Positions 27,870 through 36,169 are shown, numbered from the stretch's first letter. The stretch: 64,000 nucleotides of DNA from an uncultured Lachnospiraceae bacterium (GCA_902476265.1 CABSCP010000008.1:1-64000); one strand, 5' to 3'. The notes: generated from the letters alone by a model not told the origin. A program made the numbers and translations.

Positions 27870-28748
27870 TCATACTTTTATTACATCCTGTTTTCCGAAT
27901 AAGCCGGTGGGTTTCACAAGTAACACAACGATCATGATGATAAATGCAATGGCATCCCGGTAGCCGGCACTGATATAACTAGCGCCAAGCGTTTCAAAAA
28001 TTCCCACCAGCAATCCTCCGAGTATCGCTCCCGGAATGTTGCCGACACCGCCGAGAATTGCCGCCGCAAATACTTTATTTCCCCACGCGGATGACATTGC
28101 CACCTCTATGGAACGGTAATACATTCCTACCACTGTTCCGGCTATACTTGAAAGCACGGCTGATACAAAAAATGTCGTTGTAATCACAGCATTAACATTA
28201 ATTCCCATCAGTTTAGCAGCCTGCATATTCTGCGAGACTGCCAGCATTGCTTTACCGGCTTTTGTTTTATAAATCACCCAGGATACCATCCCCATCAATA
28301 TAATTGCTATGACCAATATCATTGTCTGCAGTCCGCTGATCCGGACGCCAGCCACACTAATGTGCCCCAGATTAGGTGCGAAGGTTACTGCTTTTGCTTC
28401 ACTTCCGAACCAAATTAAAATGGCATTCTCTATTACAGTCGCCACACCCATAGTCGTAATCATAGGTGCCAGTCCCGGTGCGCTTTTCTGCCTCAGCGTC
28501 CGCAATACAAACCGATCAATAGAATATCCCGTTAATCCCGTAAGTGCCATACTTCCCAGCAAGGCTACCCACACATTTCCCCCCAAAAGACTATACAGTC
28601 CGAGAGAAAAATAGGCTCCCAGCACAAAAACAGAACCATTTGCGAAATTCATCAGCTTCAGTACGCTGAATATCAGTGAAAATCCAATTGTAACAAGTGC
28701 ATAGGTACTCCCGATCGTTAAACCGTTTATCAATTGTTGCAGCAGCAT
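27870..28748 (-). CDS. livH: Liv-type ABC transporter permease LivH
   Basis: This 292-residue permease starts MLLQQLINGLTIGSTYALVTIGFSLIFSVLKLMNFANG, the classic LivH opening, and has the loop KVFAAAILGGVGNIPGAILGG that touches the ATPases. AAGGAGGG lies 7 nt upstream of the start. It is the first gene of a minus-strand run that continues through livM, livG, livF, the oxidoreductase, the URO-D-like protein and the binding protein. Confidence 0.93.
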   Translation of the reverse strand: MLLQQLINGLTIGSTYALVTIGFSLIFSVLKLMNFANGSVFVLGAYFSLGLYSLLGGNVWVALLGSMALTGLTGYSIDRFVLRTLRQKSAPGLAPMITTMGVATVIENAILIWFGSEAKAVTFAPNLGHISVAGVRISGLQTMILVIAIILMGMVSWVIYKTKAGKAMLAVSQNMQAAKLMGINVNAVITTTFFVSAVLSSIAGTVVGMYYRSIEVAMSSAWGNKVFAAAILGGVGNIPGAILGGLLVGIFETLGASYISAGYRDAIAFIIMIVVLLVKPTGLFGKQDVIKV

Positions 28749-29144
28749 GTTCTTACCCTCCTTAAACTATTTTGACTTTAAATTCATATACTTTGGTATT
28801 TGCTTTTTTCCCCTTTTCGATGGTTCTATCAATTTTCCAATCCCAAATTACTACTTTCCCAAACCCAGAAGTCAATATCGCGTTCAAATTACCATCCTCA
28901 TATCTCAAAATATTGTTGAATATATTCTGCTATCCCATTCTTCTTTTCTTGCATTTCTGACACAGATATCTTTATTTACTTATTACTTTTTATTTATATA
29001 TATTGATAATTAATGTTTATTATTATTTATTATTGATTTTAATATATTTATTGTTTTTTGTCAATGTTTATTGTTAATTTGTTATTACTTATTATTATTT
29101 TTTATTTTATTTTATTCAATTATATCAATACAATTAATAAATGC
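28749..29144. other. AT-rich non-coding stretch upstream of livH
   Basis: No gene is seen. Positions 28970-29140 are almost pure A/T with repeated TTTATTATT-type units, which is unusual in this window. The stretch must hold the livH promoter, but the low complexity makes any single -10/-35 call unsafe. Short plus-strand reading frames here have no ribosome site and no recognisable product. Confidence 0.5.
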
Positions 29145-29194
29145 AAAAAATAGACCTGTGAAACTGTTTTTACAAATCAGTTCAACAGGTCTAT
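29145..29194 (-). terminator. Hairpin with T run between aldehyde dehydrogenase and livH
   Basis: ATAGACCTGT and ACAGGTCTAT form a 10-bp stem, extended inside by AACTG/CAGTT after a small bulge. On the minus strand it is followed by six T residues, so it ends minus-strand transcription. It lies about 220 bp after the aldehyde dehydrogenase stop; 29195-29415 holds no gene, but a TTGACA occurs on minus at 29247-29242. Confidence 0.65.
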
Positions 29195-29415
29195 GGATAA
29201 CCTTATTCACGCTTTTACTAACTATGTTACAACATGCGCTCTGTCAACCTTTTCGGAAATAATAAGGCGGGTATATAATGAGAGAAATAATAAAATTTAT
29301 AAAAAGCAGAATTCCGGAAATGGTACAATAATCTTCCGCCTCCTCTCCGCTCTCTACTGCCGGTACTGTTTTGAACTTCATTGTTGTAATCCGCCTTTCT
29401 GTACAAGGTCTTTCC

Positions 29416-30801
29416 CTATTTCTGTCCCAATACCCGGATCATCCCCTTTTTCCAGGAGCGGTAAGGCTGATACCGCGCTGGAACATCCAGTAGTACCGAT
29501 TTTTTCAGTACGCTCTTTTCATGACTGAAAGTTTCAAAACTCTTTTTACCGTGATAGGAACCCATGCCGCTTTCCCCCACGCCGCCAAAAGAAAGCTGCG
29601 GTGTGGAAAGATGCATGATTGTATCGTTCACGCAACCGCCGCCAAAAGAAACACCGTTGATGAAAAGCCGCTCCGTTTTCTTACGGGAGGTGAACACATA
29701 GCATGCCAACGGCTTTGGACGGGCTTTGATAAACTGTCTGGCCTCCTCCATGCTGTCCACCACAATGACCGGCAGGACAGGGCCGAAAATTTCTTCCTGC
29801 ATGACCGGATCCTCTTCTGACACCGGATAGAGCACCGTCGGTTCAATCTGCAGGCTCTCTGCTTTTGTGCGCCCTCCGTAAACCACTTTTTCCGGCTCAA
29901 TCAGTCTGCACACCCGGTCAAAATGTTTCCGGTTTACCATCCTTGCGTAGTCGGGGTTTGCAAAGGCATCTTTCCCGTACATTTTTTGTATCCAGCGCAT
30001 CAGTTCCTTTAAAAAGGCATCCTTTACGCTGCGCTCCACCAGCACATAATCAGGCGCCACACAAGTCTGGCCGCAGTTTAAAAACTTGCCGAACACAATT
30101 CGCTTTGCCGCCAGGGAAAGCCTGGCCGTCCGGTCCACGATACAGGGACTTTTGCCGCCCAGCTCCAAAGTCACCGGAGTCAGATGGACCGCTGCCTTTT
30201 CCATCACAAGCTTCCCAACCGAAACGCTACCGGTGAAAAAAATATAATCAAATTTTTGTTCCAGAAGGGCCTGATTTTCTTTTCTGCCGCCCTCGATCAC
30301 CGCCACATATTTTTCCGGAAACACTTCCCGCAGAATGACCGCAATCACCGCCGATGTTTTTGGAGAATAGGCGGAGGGCTTGACCACACAGCAGTTTCCG
30401 GCGGCAATGGCTCCGGCCAGCGGCTCCATGGTCAGCATGAAGGGATAATTCCAGGGGGACATCACCAGCACTGTACCGTAAGGCTCCTGCACCAGATATC
30501 CTTTGGCCGGGAAATTCGCCAGGTTCACAGGCACCTCTTTCGTACGGCTCCACTCTTCCAGATTTTTAAGCTGTTCCTTAATTTCTGCAAGGGTCAGAAC
30601 CACCTCGCACATGTAACCTTCCGTATCTGATTTTCCCAGATCCGCCTGCAGCGCGGCGCAGATCTCCTTCTCGTGACGCACAATGGCTTTTTTCAGACGC
30701 CGAAGGGCTTCTTTCCGAAAACCAATTTGAAGCGTCCTTCCCGTATCAAAAAAAGTCCTCTGTTTGATCAAAATCCTCTCGATTCTGCCGGTCTGTCCCA
30801 T
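29416..30801 (-). CDS. Aldehyde dehydrogenase, class 3 type
   Basis: This 461-residue enzyme oxidises an aldehyde to an acid with NAD(P). The catalytic cysteine is C247 in FLNCGQTCVAPD, the general base E213 in TLELGGKSP, and the cofactor loop FTGSVSVGK lies at 189-197. The short N-terminus and hydrophobic C-terminal tail fit the class 3/YwdH-AlkH group that handles fatty and aromatic aldehydes. GAGGAGG lies 6 nt before the start. It appears to be transcribed alone, and no partner enzyme is near. Confidence 0.92.
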   Translation of the reverse strand: MGQTGRIERILIKQRTFFDTGRTLQIGFRKEALRRLKKAIVRHEKEICAALQADLGKSDTEGYMCEVVLTLAEIKEQLKNLEEWSRTKEVPVNLANFPAKGYLVQEPYGTVLVMSPWNYPFMLTMEPLAGAIAAGNCCVVKPSAYSPKTSAVIAVILREVFPEKYVAVIEGGRKENQALLEQKFDYIFFTGSVSVGKLVMEKAAVHLTPVTLELGGKSPCIVDRTARLSLAAKRIVFGKFLNCGQTCVAPDYVLVERSVKDAFLKELMRWIQKMYGKDAFANPDYARMVNRKHFDRVCRLIEPEKVVYGGRTKAESLQIEPTVLYPVSEEDPVMQEEIFGPVLPVIVVDSMEEARQFIKARPKPLACYVFTSRKKTERLFINGVSFGGGCVNDTIMHLSTPQLSFGGVGESGMGSYHGKKSFETFSHEKSVLKKSVLLDVPARYQPYRSWKKGMIRVLGQK

Positions 30802-30835
30802 GATATCCTCCTCATCTGCCGCTTTGGCACCCGTT

Positions 30836-31441
30836 TTACCCCATTTTCACCCCGAGAAGCAGCGCAATGTCCAACGCCTGCTCCACACCGATCTTCATTC
30901 CTTTCAGCTCGCTGTAGGTATCGGAAACTCTGATCCGCTCAATTTTGCAATTTGAAAAATCCATCCCGCGCAAAGGTGTTTTAAAAAAATCCACATCCGT
31001 CAGATCCGTATTTTCAAACTGCATCTTTTTCCACTTTTCCTCCTGGAAAAAAGAATGGTTCAAAAAAGCGCCGGAGATCTTTCCGCCTTCCCATTTTGCA
31101 GCCGAAAAATTGGCATAACAGTAAGAGCCGCCGCTGATCACGGTTTCCTTCCAAAAACATCTGCGAAAATCCCCTTCGTCCCCCTGACAGCGATCCAGAA
31201 GGGATTGCTTAAAATAGGCGTTCAGAAAACTGCTCTTCTGGATGCTGCAATTTAAAAAGGAGACTCTTTGAAAATATCCGCTCTCAAAGCTGCACCCCAG
31301 AAAACGGCAGTTTTCAAATGTCACATCTTCAAACTCTGCCTTTGACAAAACCAGTCCACAGCAGGTCTCCCCTGTATACTTTATTCCCGTTATGGGCATT
31401 CCCGATTCCCTGAATTCCGAAAGATCCTGTTCCAGTCCCAT
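30836..31441 (-). CDS. Pentapeptide-repeat protein
   Basis: This is a 201-residue protein made of degenerate pentapeptide repeats of the A(D/N)LXX kind, for example VTFENCRFLGCSFESGYFQRV and LTDVDFFKTPLRGMDFSNC. Such repeats fold into a right-handed quadrilateral beta-helix. The start at 31441 has GGAGG 6 nt upstream; the frame stays open to 31543 without a ribosome site. Some members protect DNA gyrase from quinolones, but most have no known role, and this one shows no particular marker. Confidence 0.8.
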   Translation of the reverse strand: MGLEQDLSEFRESGMPITGIKYTGETCCGLVLSKAEFEDVTFENCRFLGCSFESGYFQRVSFLNCSIQKSSFLNAYFKQSLLDRCQGDEGDFRRCFWKETVISGGSYCYANFSAAKWEGGKISGAFLNHSFFQEEKWKKMQFENTDLTDVDFFKTPLRGMDFSNCKIERIRVSDTYSELKGMKIGVEQALDIALLLGVKMG

Positions 31442-31539
31442 TCCATGCCTCCGCACCCCTGTCTTTCTTCCTATTGTAAGGAATCTTTCCCCAATAAGCA
31501 ACCGCAATCTTCCTCTTTCATGATAAATATAGCCGCCAA

Positions 31540-31831
31540 CCACGATCTACCGCCCTGTGGTCCCCTCCCGCAGCCGACGCTGCCCCGGCACACAGAGGCT
31601 CTTTTTGGTTCCGATCATATCCGTCAAGAAATACTGGCCCAGGCAATCAGCTTTCGAACTGCTGCTGGACAGGAGAAACTCGCTTCACTCAAGCAGCTCC
31701 TGTCCGACAGCAAAAAGCTGTCTGCCCGGCGCCGTATTATCTACACCGGATATAAAAAGTCACCCAAAAGAGCCTCTGTGTGCCGGGGCAGCGTCGGCTG
31801 CGGGAGGGGACCACAGGGCGGTAGATCGTGG
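31540..31831. repeat. Fold-back element with 66-bp perfect inverted arms
   Basis: The arm 31540-31605 is the exact reverse complement of 31766-31831. The arms enclose 160 bp that themselves fold: GGACAGGAG pairs with CTCCTGTCC, and GACAGC-AAAAA-GCTGTC forms a tight hairpin. Outside the perfect arms, ATAGCCG occurs again in inverted form at 31529-31535 and 31836-31842. The element lies between the stop of a small membrane-protein gene (31839) and the pentapeptide gene. It encodes no convincing protein. A miniature transposable element, a structured RNA or an assembly fold-back are the options; the identity is not recognised. Confidence 0.75.
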
Positions 31832-31838
31832 CCGACGG

Positions 31839-32207
31839 CTATTTTAACCCTTTACAAACGGGAATCAGGCAGAGCAGGAACAATATCCCGATACAGCCTG
31901 CGATAATTCCAGGCAAAAACAGCTTCCACAACAGGGTCAGGCTCATCCCGATCCCCAGGATCAGGACACCGATAATGCCCCAGACAATGCCCAGCACTCC
32001 CTTTGCTGAAATCCTGACAACGGCCTTATGCTCCATTTTCCGCCACACCCCTACTGTGACCAGCGCCAGCAAAAGGCCGATAATGCCCATGATAATTCCC
32101 GGCCGAAAGGCATTCCACTCTGGCAGCAGCACCATGCACATTCCCATACCGAAAATCATTCCGCTGATTGTTCCAAGTACCAACGCTATAAAACTGCTCT
32201 TTTTCAT
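31839..32207 (-). CDS. Small four-helix membrane protein, unknown function
   Basis: This 122-residue protein has four predicted membrane helices at about 4-27, 34-55, 69-93 and 96-117. The two halves look related (FRPGIIMGIIGLLLALV and LPGIIAGCIGILFLL), so it may be an internal duplication of a two-helix hairpin. It starts 4 bp after the 69-residue protein gene upstream, so the two are co-transcribed. The stop codon touches the outer edge of the fold-back element. No function can be assigned. Confidence 0.65.
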   Translation of the reverse strand: MKKSSFIALVLGTISGMIFGMGMCMVLLPEWNAFRPGIIMGIIGLLLALVTVGVWRKMEHKAVVRISAKGVLGIVWGIIGVLILGIGMSLTLLWKLFLPGIIAGCIGILFLLCLIPVCKGLK

Positions 32208-32211
32208 CTCC

Positions 32212-32421
32212 TCACTCCTCTACTTCTTCCAAAAACCGGTCTACGAACTTCTTCTCCACTTTTTTGTAACCGTTCACCACTGTCTCCTCTACCTTTTGAT
32301 AACTGCCAACCATGGTATCTTCCACTTTTTTGTAACCGTTCACCACCAAGCCTTCCACCTTCTGATAAACACCTGTCACTTTTTCCCCTGCCTTTCCTGT
32401 TTTTAATTGGTACCTGCTCAT
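32212..32421 (-). CDS. Small repeat protein, unknown function
   Basis: This 69-residue protein consists mostly of about four 11-12-residue units of the form Y(Q/K)KVE-xxxV-xG-(S/G), for example VYQKVEGLVVNG and GYKKVEDTMVG. The pattern predicts amphipathic helices, with charged Lys/Glu on one face and Val on the other, so a coiled coil or membrane-surface role is possible. The repeats are also visible in the DNA. GAGAAGAAATC precedes the start. It is followed 4 bp later by the four-helix membrane protein gene. Confidence 0.65.
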   Translation of the reverse strand: MSRYQLKTGKAGEKVTGVYQKVEGLVVNGYKKVEDTMVGSYQKVEETVVNGYKKVEKKFVDRFLEEVEE

Positions 32422-32592
32422 GATTTCTTCTCCTTTTCTTTATTTTGCATTTGATAGTACCAGTATGCGTCCCAAATATTTGATTCTTGTCAGAGTTTTG
32501 TTTGAGAAATGTTAAATCTTCATCGGACAAAGTTTAAATATCCCCTCCCCTCTCTAAACATCTGGACTCGTGATCGAAGAAAGAGAATATAG

Positions 32593-32632
32593 TTGACAAT
32601 TTTCCCATATACATGTAATATAAATATTACAT
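32593..32632 (+). promoter_or_regulatory. Promoter with palindromic operator for the ArsR-like cassette
   Basis: A perfect -35 box TTGACA (32593-32598) is followed at 17 nt by TAATAT. The -10 region is embedded in a 20-bp perfect palindrome (arms ATGTAATAT and ATATTACAT, 32613-32632). A repressor bound there would block RNA polymerase; the winged-helix protein encoded at 32916 is the obvious candidate. Confidence 0.65.
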
Positions 32633-32665
32633 ATGATAAAATTGTATATAAGGAGGAAATTCATC

Positions 32666-32914
32666 ATGAATGCCGTTTTATTTAATCTCATTCCCATTAT
32701 CATCTCCGCCCTTGCAGCGACTGTAATTCTTGCCGTCATTATTACTCTGATTATCGTCAATGGCAAAACCAGACAGGCCAGCAGTCTGAATCTCAAATGT
32801 TTTGAGGAACTCGCTCAGGAGCTGAAAGCCGATAATGAAGAAATAAGAAACGAACTCACCGAAATGAAAGAAGTGCTCAATTCCATCAATAAGATGATGA
32901 AAGAAATCGAATAG
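32666..32914 (+). CDS. Small membrane-anchored coiled-coil protein, unknown function
   Basis: This 82-residue protein has an N-terminal membrane helix (LIPIIISALAATVILAVIITLIIV, about 6-30) followed by a charged helical segment (FEELAQELKADNEEIRNELTEMKEVLNSINKMMKEIE) that predicts a coiled coil. AAGGAGG lies 9 nt before the ATG at 32666, which is why that start is preferred to 32633. It stands 1 bp before the ArsR-like gene, so the two are coupled. It could be a sensor partner of the regulator, as with PspC-like or PadR-type pairs, but that is speculation. Confidence 0.7.
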   Translation: MNAVLFNLIPIIISALAATVILAVIITLIIVNGKTRQASSLNLKCFEELAQELKADNEEIRNELTEMKEVLNSINKMMKEIE

Positions 32915-32915
32915 C

Positions 32916-33260
32916 ATGGGCATGGAAAAAGACAATTTCACCCCTCAGGGATACGAAGATTACATCCTGTTATTTGACGCTCTTTCTCATCCAATGCGAG
33001 TCAAGATTATTGGGATATTAGCCCAGGAAAAGCAATATGTCAGTGAACTGGCAAGAATGATCCATATCAGCAGGCCTCTTTTATATATGCACCTGAAGAA
33101 ACTTGAGGCTGCCGGGGTGATCACAGGCCACCACGAAATATCTCCGTCAGGGAAAGCGATCAAATATTTTGAACTAAAACCGTTTGTGATTCAATTGACG
33201 CCCGAATTGCTGACGGAATTATCGAAAGCAATTCCCAATCCCGAAGGCATGGAGGATTGA
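32916..33260 (+). CDS. ArsR-type winged-helix transcriptional regulator
   Basis: This 114-residue protein has the winged-helix core LFDALSHPMRVKIIGILAQEKQYVSELARMIHISRPLLYMHLKKLEAAGVI, close to ArsR-family members. No cysteine metal site is present in the recognition helix, so the signal is probably not arsenic or zinc. Two ATG codons, at 32916 and 32922, could start it. It sits second in a three-gene cassette behind a promoter whose -10 lies in a palindrome, which suggests autoregulation. Confidence 0.85.
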   Translation: MGMEKDNFTPQGYEDYILLFDALSHPMRVKIIGILAQEKQYVSELARMIHISRPLLYMHLKKLEAAGVITGHHEISPSGKAIKYFELKPFVIQLTPELLTELSKAIPNPEGMED

Positions 33261-33336
33261 CCGTAAAACCACGATTCCTCTCATGTGATGACAGGGAATG
33301 GGCGGCGGCGCTATAAAAGAAAAGGAGAAATCGGAA

Positions 33337-33711
33337 ATGAGAAAAAAGAGGATTATTACAGGTATTATTGTCGCTGCGATTATGGTTATTGCAGTCTGTG
33401 CGTGGCTGTTGACCCGCCCAAGAGCATTGGGAAATATCAACGCTTCTTTTGATGGACAGGCAACCAGTATTTCGGATATCTCATTTACAGTGGAAAGCGG
33501 AAAGAAAATTCGGTTTTCTTTCCGGTCTGATATAAAAGCCGGCGATTTGGAAATCATCTTATATGATTCCAATGACCATGCGGTATATGTGCTGGATCAC
33601 GCCAAAGCGCTGGAAACATATTATACCTTTGATCTTGCGGGTACCTACACGCTGAAAGCGGAATATACCGACTTTATCGGTAGTTTTAAAATTGCGGTTT
33701 ACCCCGCTTAA
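33337..33711 (+). CDS. Membrane-anchored extracellular beta protein, unknown function
   Basis: This 124-residue protein has an N-terminal anchor (IITGIIVAAIMVIAVCAWLL) followed by an extracellular domain rich in beta strands (ASFDGQATSISDISFTVESGKKIRFSF, TYTLKAEYTDFIGSFKIAVYP) that resembles a small jelly-roll or Ig-like fold. The start at 33337 has AAAGGAG 8 nt upstream. It is the last gene of the ArsR-like cassette. The reading frame is clear but no family is recognised. Confidence 0.7.
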   Translation: MRKKRIITGIIVAAIMVIAVCAWLLTRPRALGNINASFDGQATSISDISFTVESGKKIRFSFRSDIKAGDLEIILYDSNDHAVYVLDHAKALETYYTFDLAGTYTLKAEYTDFIGSFKIAVYPA

Positions 33712-33759
33712 CGGTCAGCGCAATGTTTTCCTGGCAGTCGTTAAGGCTCCGATGGATTT

Positions 33760-34287
33760 TTATAACAACTGGCTTCCTTTTTCACAGATTTCATAGATTT
33801 CCTCATATTTTCCGTCAATCAGCGGAGCCAGGGCGGCCGTTTTCCCGGCCGCTATTTTTTGATAAAGAAAAAAAGGCAGAATCCATCCCGCAAAAGCGGG
33901 CAGGGCCAGAAGAATACACAGCCAGATCAGAGGCGGCTCTGCGGTAACCGCAAAAACGCTGCCAGCCATAAATGCCGTTCCGATTCCCCCGACGATAAGC
34001 GCAGCAGCTGTGGCTGATGAGGTTTTCCGGCGCTCCAGTTCCCCAATCTGACGGATACAGTCTTCAAAATGCCGCTCCAGCCGTGTGAGCTCCGCCTTAT
34101 TCGGGATTTTTCGATCTCTTTTGAGACGGATCGTTGAATCCTGTCCCCCATATCCCTGTCTGCTCTTTTCTTCTGCTGTCCACCCAAAGCTTTCATATCC
34201 GTCCAACAACAGGGACACATTTTTGCCGTCCCCGGCAATTTCCTTATATTCATAGCCGATAAAATTTCTCCTTGCTTCTCCCATCAT
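33760..34287 (-). CDS. Two-helix membrane protein in a two-component operon
   Basis: This 175-residue protein has a soluble N-terminal half with an RLERHFEDCIRQIGELERRKT helix, then two membrane helices at about 91-113 and 118-142, and a short cytoplasmic tail. It begins with a 4-bp overlap with the histidine kinase stop, so it is translated with the kinase and regulator and may be part of their response. No known family is recognised. Confidence 0.7.
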   Translation of the reverse strand: MMGEARRNFIGYEYKEIAGDGKNVSLLLDGYESFGWTAEEKSRQGYGGQDSTIRLKRDRKIPNKAELTRLERHFEDCIRQIGELERRKTSSATAAALIVGGIGTAFMAGSVFAVTAEPPLIWLCILLALPAFAGWILPFFLYQKIAAGKTAALAPLIDGKYEEIYEICEKGSQLL

Positions 34288-35372
34288 CCGATCTCCCGAT
34301 TCCGTTCTGTATTTATCTTCGGAAGGTACACTGTAAATGCGGTTCCCCTTCCCGGTTCACTTTCCACACAAATACTTCCTCCCTGCAGCTGTAGCACCCG
34401 ACGCACCAGCGCCAGACCCAGACCATTTCCCTGGGTTGCGCGGGAAGTATCCCCCTGATAAAACTTGTCAAAAATATGCTTTTTTGTTTCCTCTGTCATC
34501 CCGCATCCCGTATCGCTGACGGTCACGGTAATTTTGTTTTCATCGGATGTCTGCTTCAGGCAGATCTTTCCTCCCGGCTCCGTAAATTTCACCGCATTTG
34601 ATAAAAGGTTGTTCCAAACCAGCTCCATCAGACTCTCATCTGCTGTCAGCATCACTCGTTCCGTAAGGTCTGCTTCAAATTCGATTTCTTTTTCCTCCCA
34701 GGCATCCTCAAATGTCAGCGCACAATCACAAAGCTGGGCGCACAGATCATAGGGTGCGCTCACCGGGGCTATGGCCTGCTTCTCCAGCTTGTTCAACTTT
34801 AGAATATTGGTGATCAGACTGGACAGTTTCCGGGAAGTCTGCAGAATCGTTTCCCCATATTCCCTCTTCTTTTCCTCCGAAAGGCCTTCTTTTTGCAGCA
34901 TTTGAGCGCAGTTTTGAATTACCGCCAAAGGCGTTTTGATCTCATGGGATACATTGGAAAAGAAGTCCGTTTTTAATGTTTCGATACTCCCCAGCTCTTC
35001 TACCATGGTATTGAAATTCATGATCATCACATCCAGATAGTCCAGCCGATCCATGGTATGCAGCGGCGGCACATACACGGAAAAGTCCCCGCCCGCCACT
35101 GCTTCCGCCGCCTCGGCCAGCTTCTGCATGGGAATTTCATAAGTTTTTTCCATTTGCTTTCTGGTCACAAATGTAAACAGACCGGATACAAAAATCCAGT
35201 ACAGCATGACTGATACGGTGGCTATCGCCCCATTTGCCTGCAGCACATTTAAAAACCCCACCAGACCCGCATGAATACCTGCCATCAAAAGCAGGACACC
35301 GAATGCGGGCCAGAAAATGGAGATCGGAAAATGAGACTTTTTCACCTGATATTTCTGTTCTGCAGTGCTCAT
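34284..35372 (-). CDS. Sensor histidine kinase (HAMP, HisKA, HATPase)
   Basis: This 362-residue kinase has two membrane helices (about 18-42 and 50-70) with almost no extracellular loop between them, a HAMP segment, a HisKA domain with H143 in FFSNVSHEIKTPLAVIQ, and an ATPase domain with N box LVWNNLLSNAVKFTE and G boxes VSDTGCGMTEE and GNGLGLALV. A kinase with so short a loop usually senses the membrane or a partner protein, like the intramembrane-sensing kinases that respond to cell-wall antibiotics. It overlaps the OmpR-type regulator by 4 bp. Confidence 0.92.
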   Translation of the reverse strand: MSTAEQKYQVKKSHFPISIFWPAFGVLLLMAGIHAGLVGFLNVLQANGAIATVSVMLYWIFVSGLFTFVTRKQMEKTYEIPMQKLAEAAEAVAGGDFSVYVPPLHTMDRLDYLDVMIMNFNTMVEELGSIETLKTDFFSNVSHEIKTPLAVIQNCAQMLQKEGLSEEKKREYGETILQTSRKLSSLITNILKLNKLEKQAIAPVSAPYDLCAQLCDCALTFEDAWEEKEIEFEADLTERVMLTADESLMELVWNNLLSNAVKFTEPGGKICLKQTSDENKITVTVSDTGCGMTEETKKHIFDKFYQGDTSRATQGNGLGLALVRRVLQLQGGSICVESEPGRGTAFTVYLPKINTERNREIG

Positions 35373-36040
35373 TTCACCACCACCTTATACCCCAGGCCGC
35401 GCACCGTAACGATCGAAAATCCGTCACAGCCTGAAAATTTATCCCGCAGCTTGGTAATATAAACATCCACCGCCCGGAGACTGGTTTCGCTCTCTATCCC
35501 CCAAAATTCATCCATCAGCTGGACACGGGAAAAAGTTTTATTCGGATAGGACAGCATTTTATATAAAATGTTGAACTCCCTGGTTGTGGTCGGGACTTCT
35601 TCCTCCGCCACCTCTACCGTCATAGCATCCGCATCCATTTTCAGATTCCCCACAGAAATTCTGCGTTCCGTTTCAATATTTGCCCGCCGCAGCAGGGCGC
35701 TCACCCGCAAAAGCAGTTCGTCCAAATCAATAGGTTTTACCATATAGTCGTCAATTCCAAGCTGAAATCCTTTCTGTTTGGAAGCCAGATCATCCCGGGC
35801 TGACATGAATAAAATCGGAATGGTTTTATTCACCCGCCGCACGGCTTTGGCAAATTCAAAACCGTCCACTCCCGGCATCATGATATCCGAAACGATCATT
35901 TCATATCGGTTATTATACATTTCTTCAAAGGCTTCTTCTCCGTTCGCACAGCCTTTGGCATAAAAGCCGCTGCTGTTTAAACAGGAGCAGACTATTTTTT
36001 TCAGATTACTATCATCTTCCACCACCAGAATTTTGACCAC
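35369..36040 (-). CDS. OmpR-family response regulator
   Basis: This 223-residue regulator has a receiver domain with VVEDD near the start and the phospho-acceptor at about D52 (MIVSDIMMPGVDG), then a winged helix (LTTREFNILYKMLSYPNKTFSR-type segment and AVDVYITKLRDKF). A GTG start at 36040 is preferred because GGAGG lies 6 nt upstream and MVKILVVEDD is the usual opening; an ATG at 36079 has no ribosome site. It pairs with the kinase that overlaps it. Target genes are not evident beyond the operon itself. Confidence 0.9.
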   Translation of the reverse strand: MVKILVVEDDSNLKKIVCSCLNSSGFYAKGCANGEEAFEEMYNNRYEMIVSDIMMPGVDGFEFAKAVRRVNKTIPILFMSARDDLASKQKGFQLGIDDYMVKPIDLDELLLRVSALLRRANIETERRISVGNLKMDADAMTVEVAEEEVPTTTREFNILYKMLSYPNKTFSRVQLMDEFWGIESETSLRAVDVYITKLRDKFSGCDGFSIVTVRGLGYKVVVK

Positions 36041-36169
36041 CACACACCTCCGGACTTTTATTTTTATCCAGTATAACATGGAATTGTTTGAGAATTGTTA
36101 AAACGAGGAAAAAGTTTATTTTTAACCTGTATCTTTCTTTTCCTCCTGAACATCTAAGAGGTCATGGAT

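Noticed and set aside
28747..29013. Plus-strand frames upstream of livH
   Set aside because: They lie in AT-rich promoter DNA, lack ribosome sites and encode Phe/Ile/Tyr strings only.
31540..31831. Rho-independent terminator
   Set aside because: The 66-bp arms and the 160-bp structured core are far too large, and no T run closes the stem.
31557..31847. 96-codon plus-strand frame within the fold-back element
   Set aside because: Its open length comes from the GC-rich inverted arms; there is no ribosome site and both arms translate to unrelated strings.
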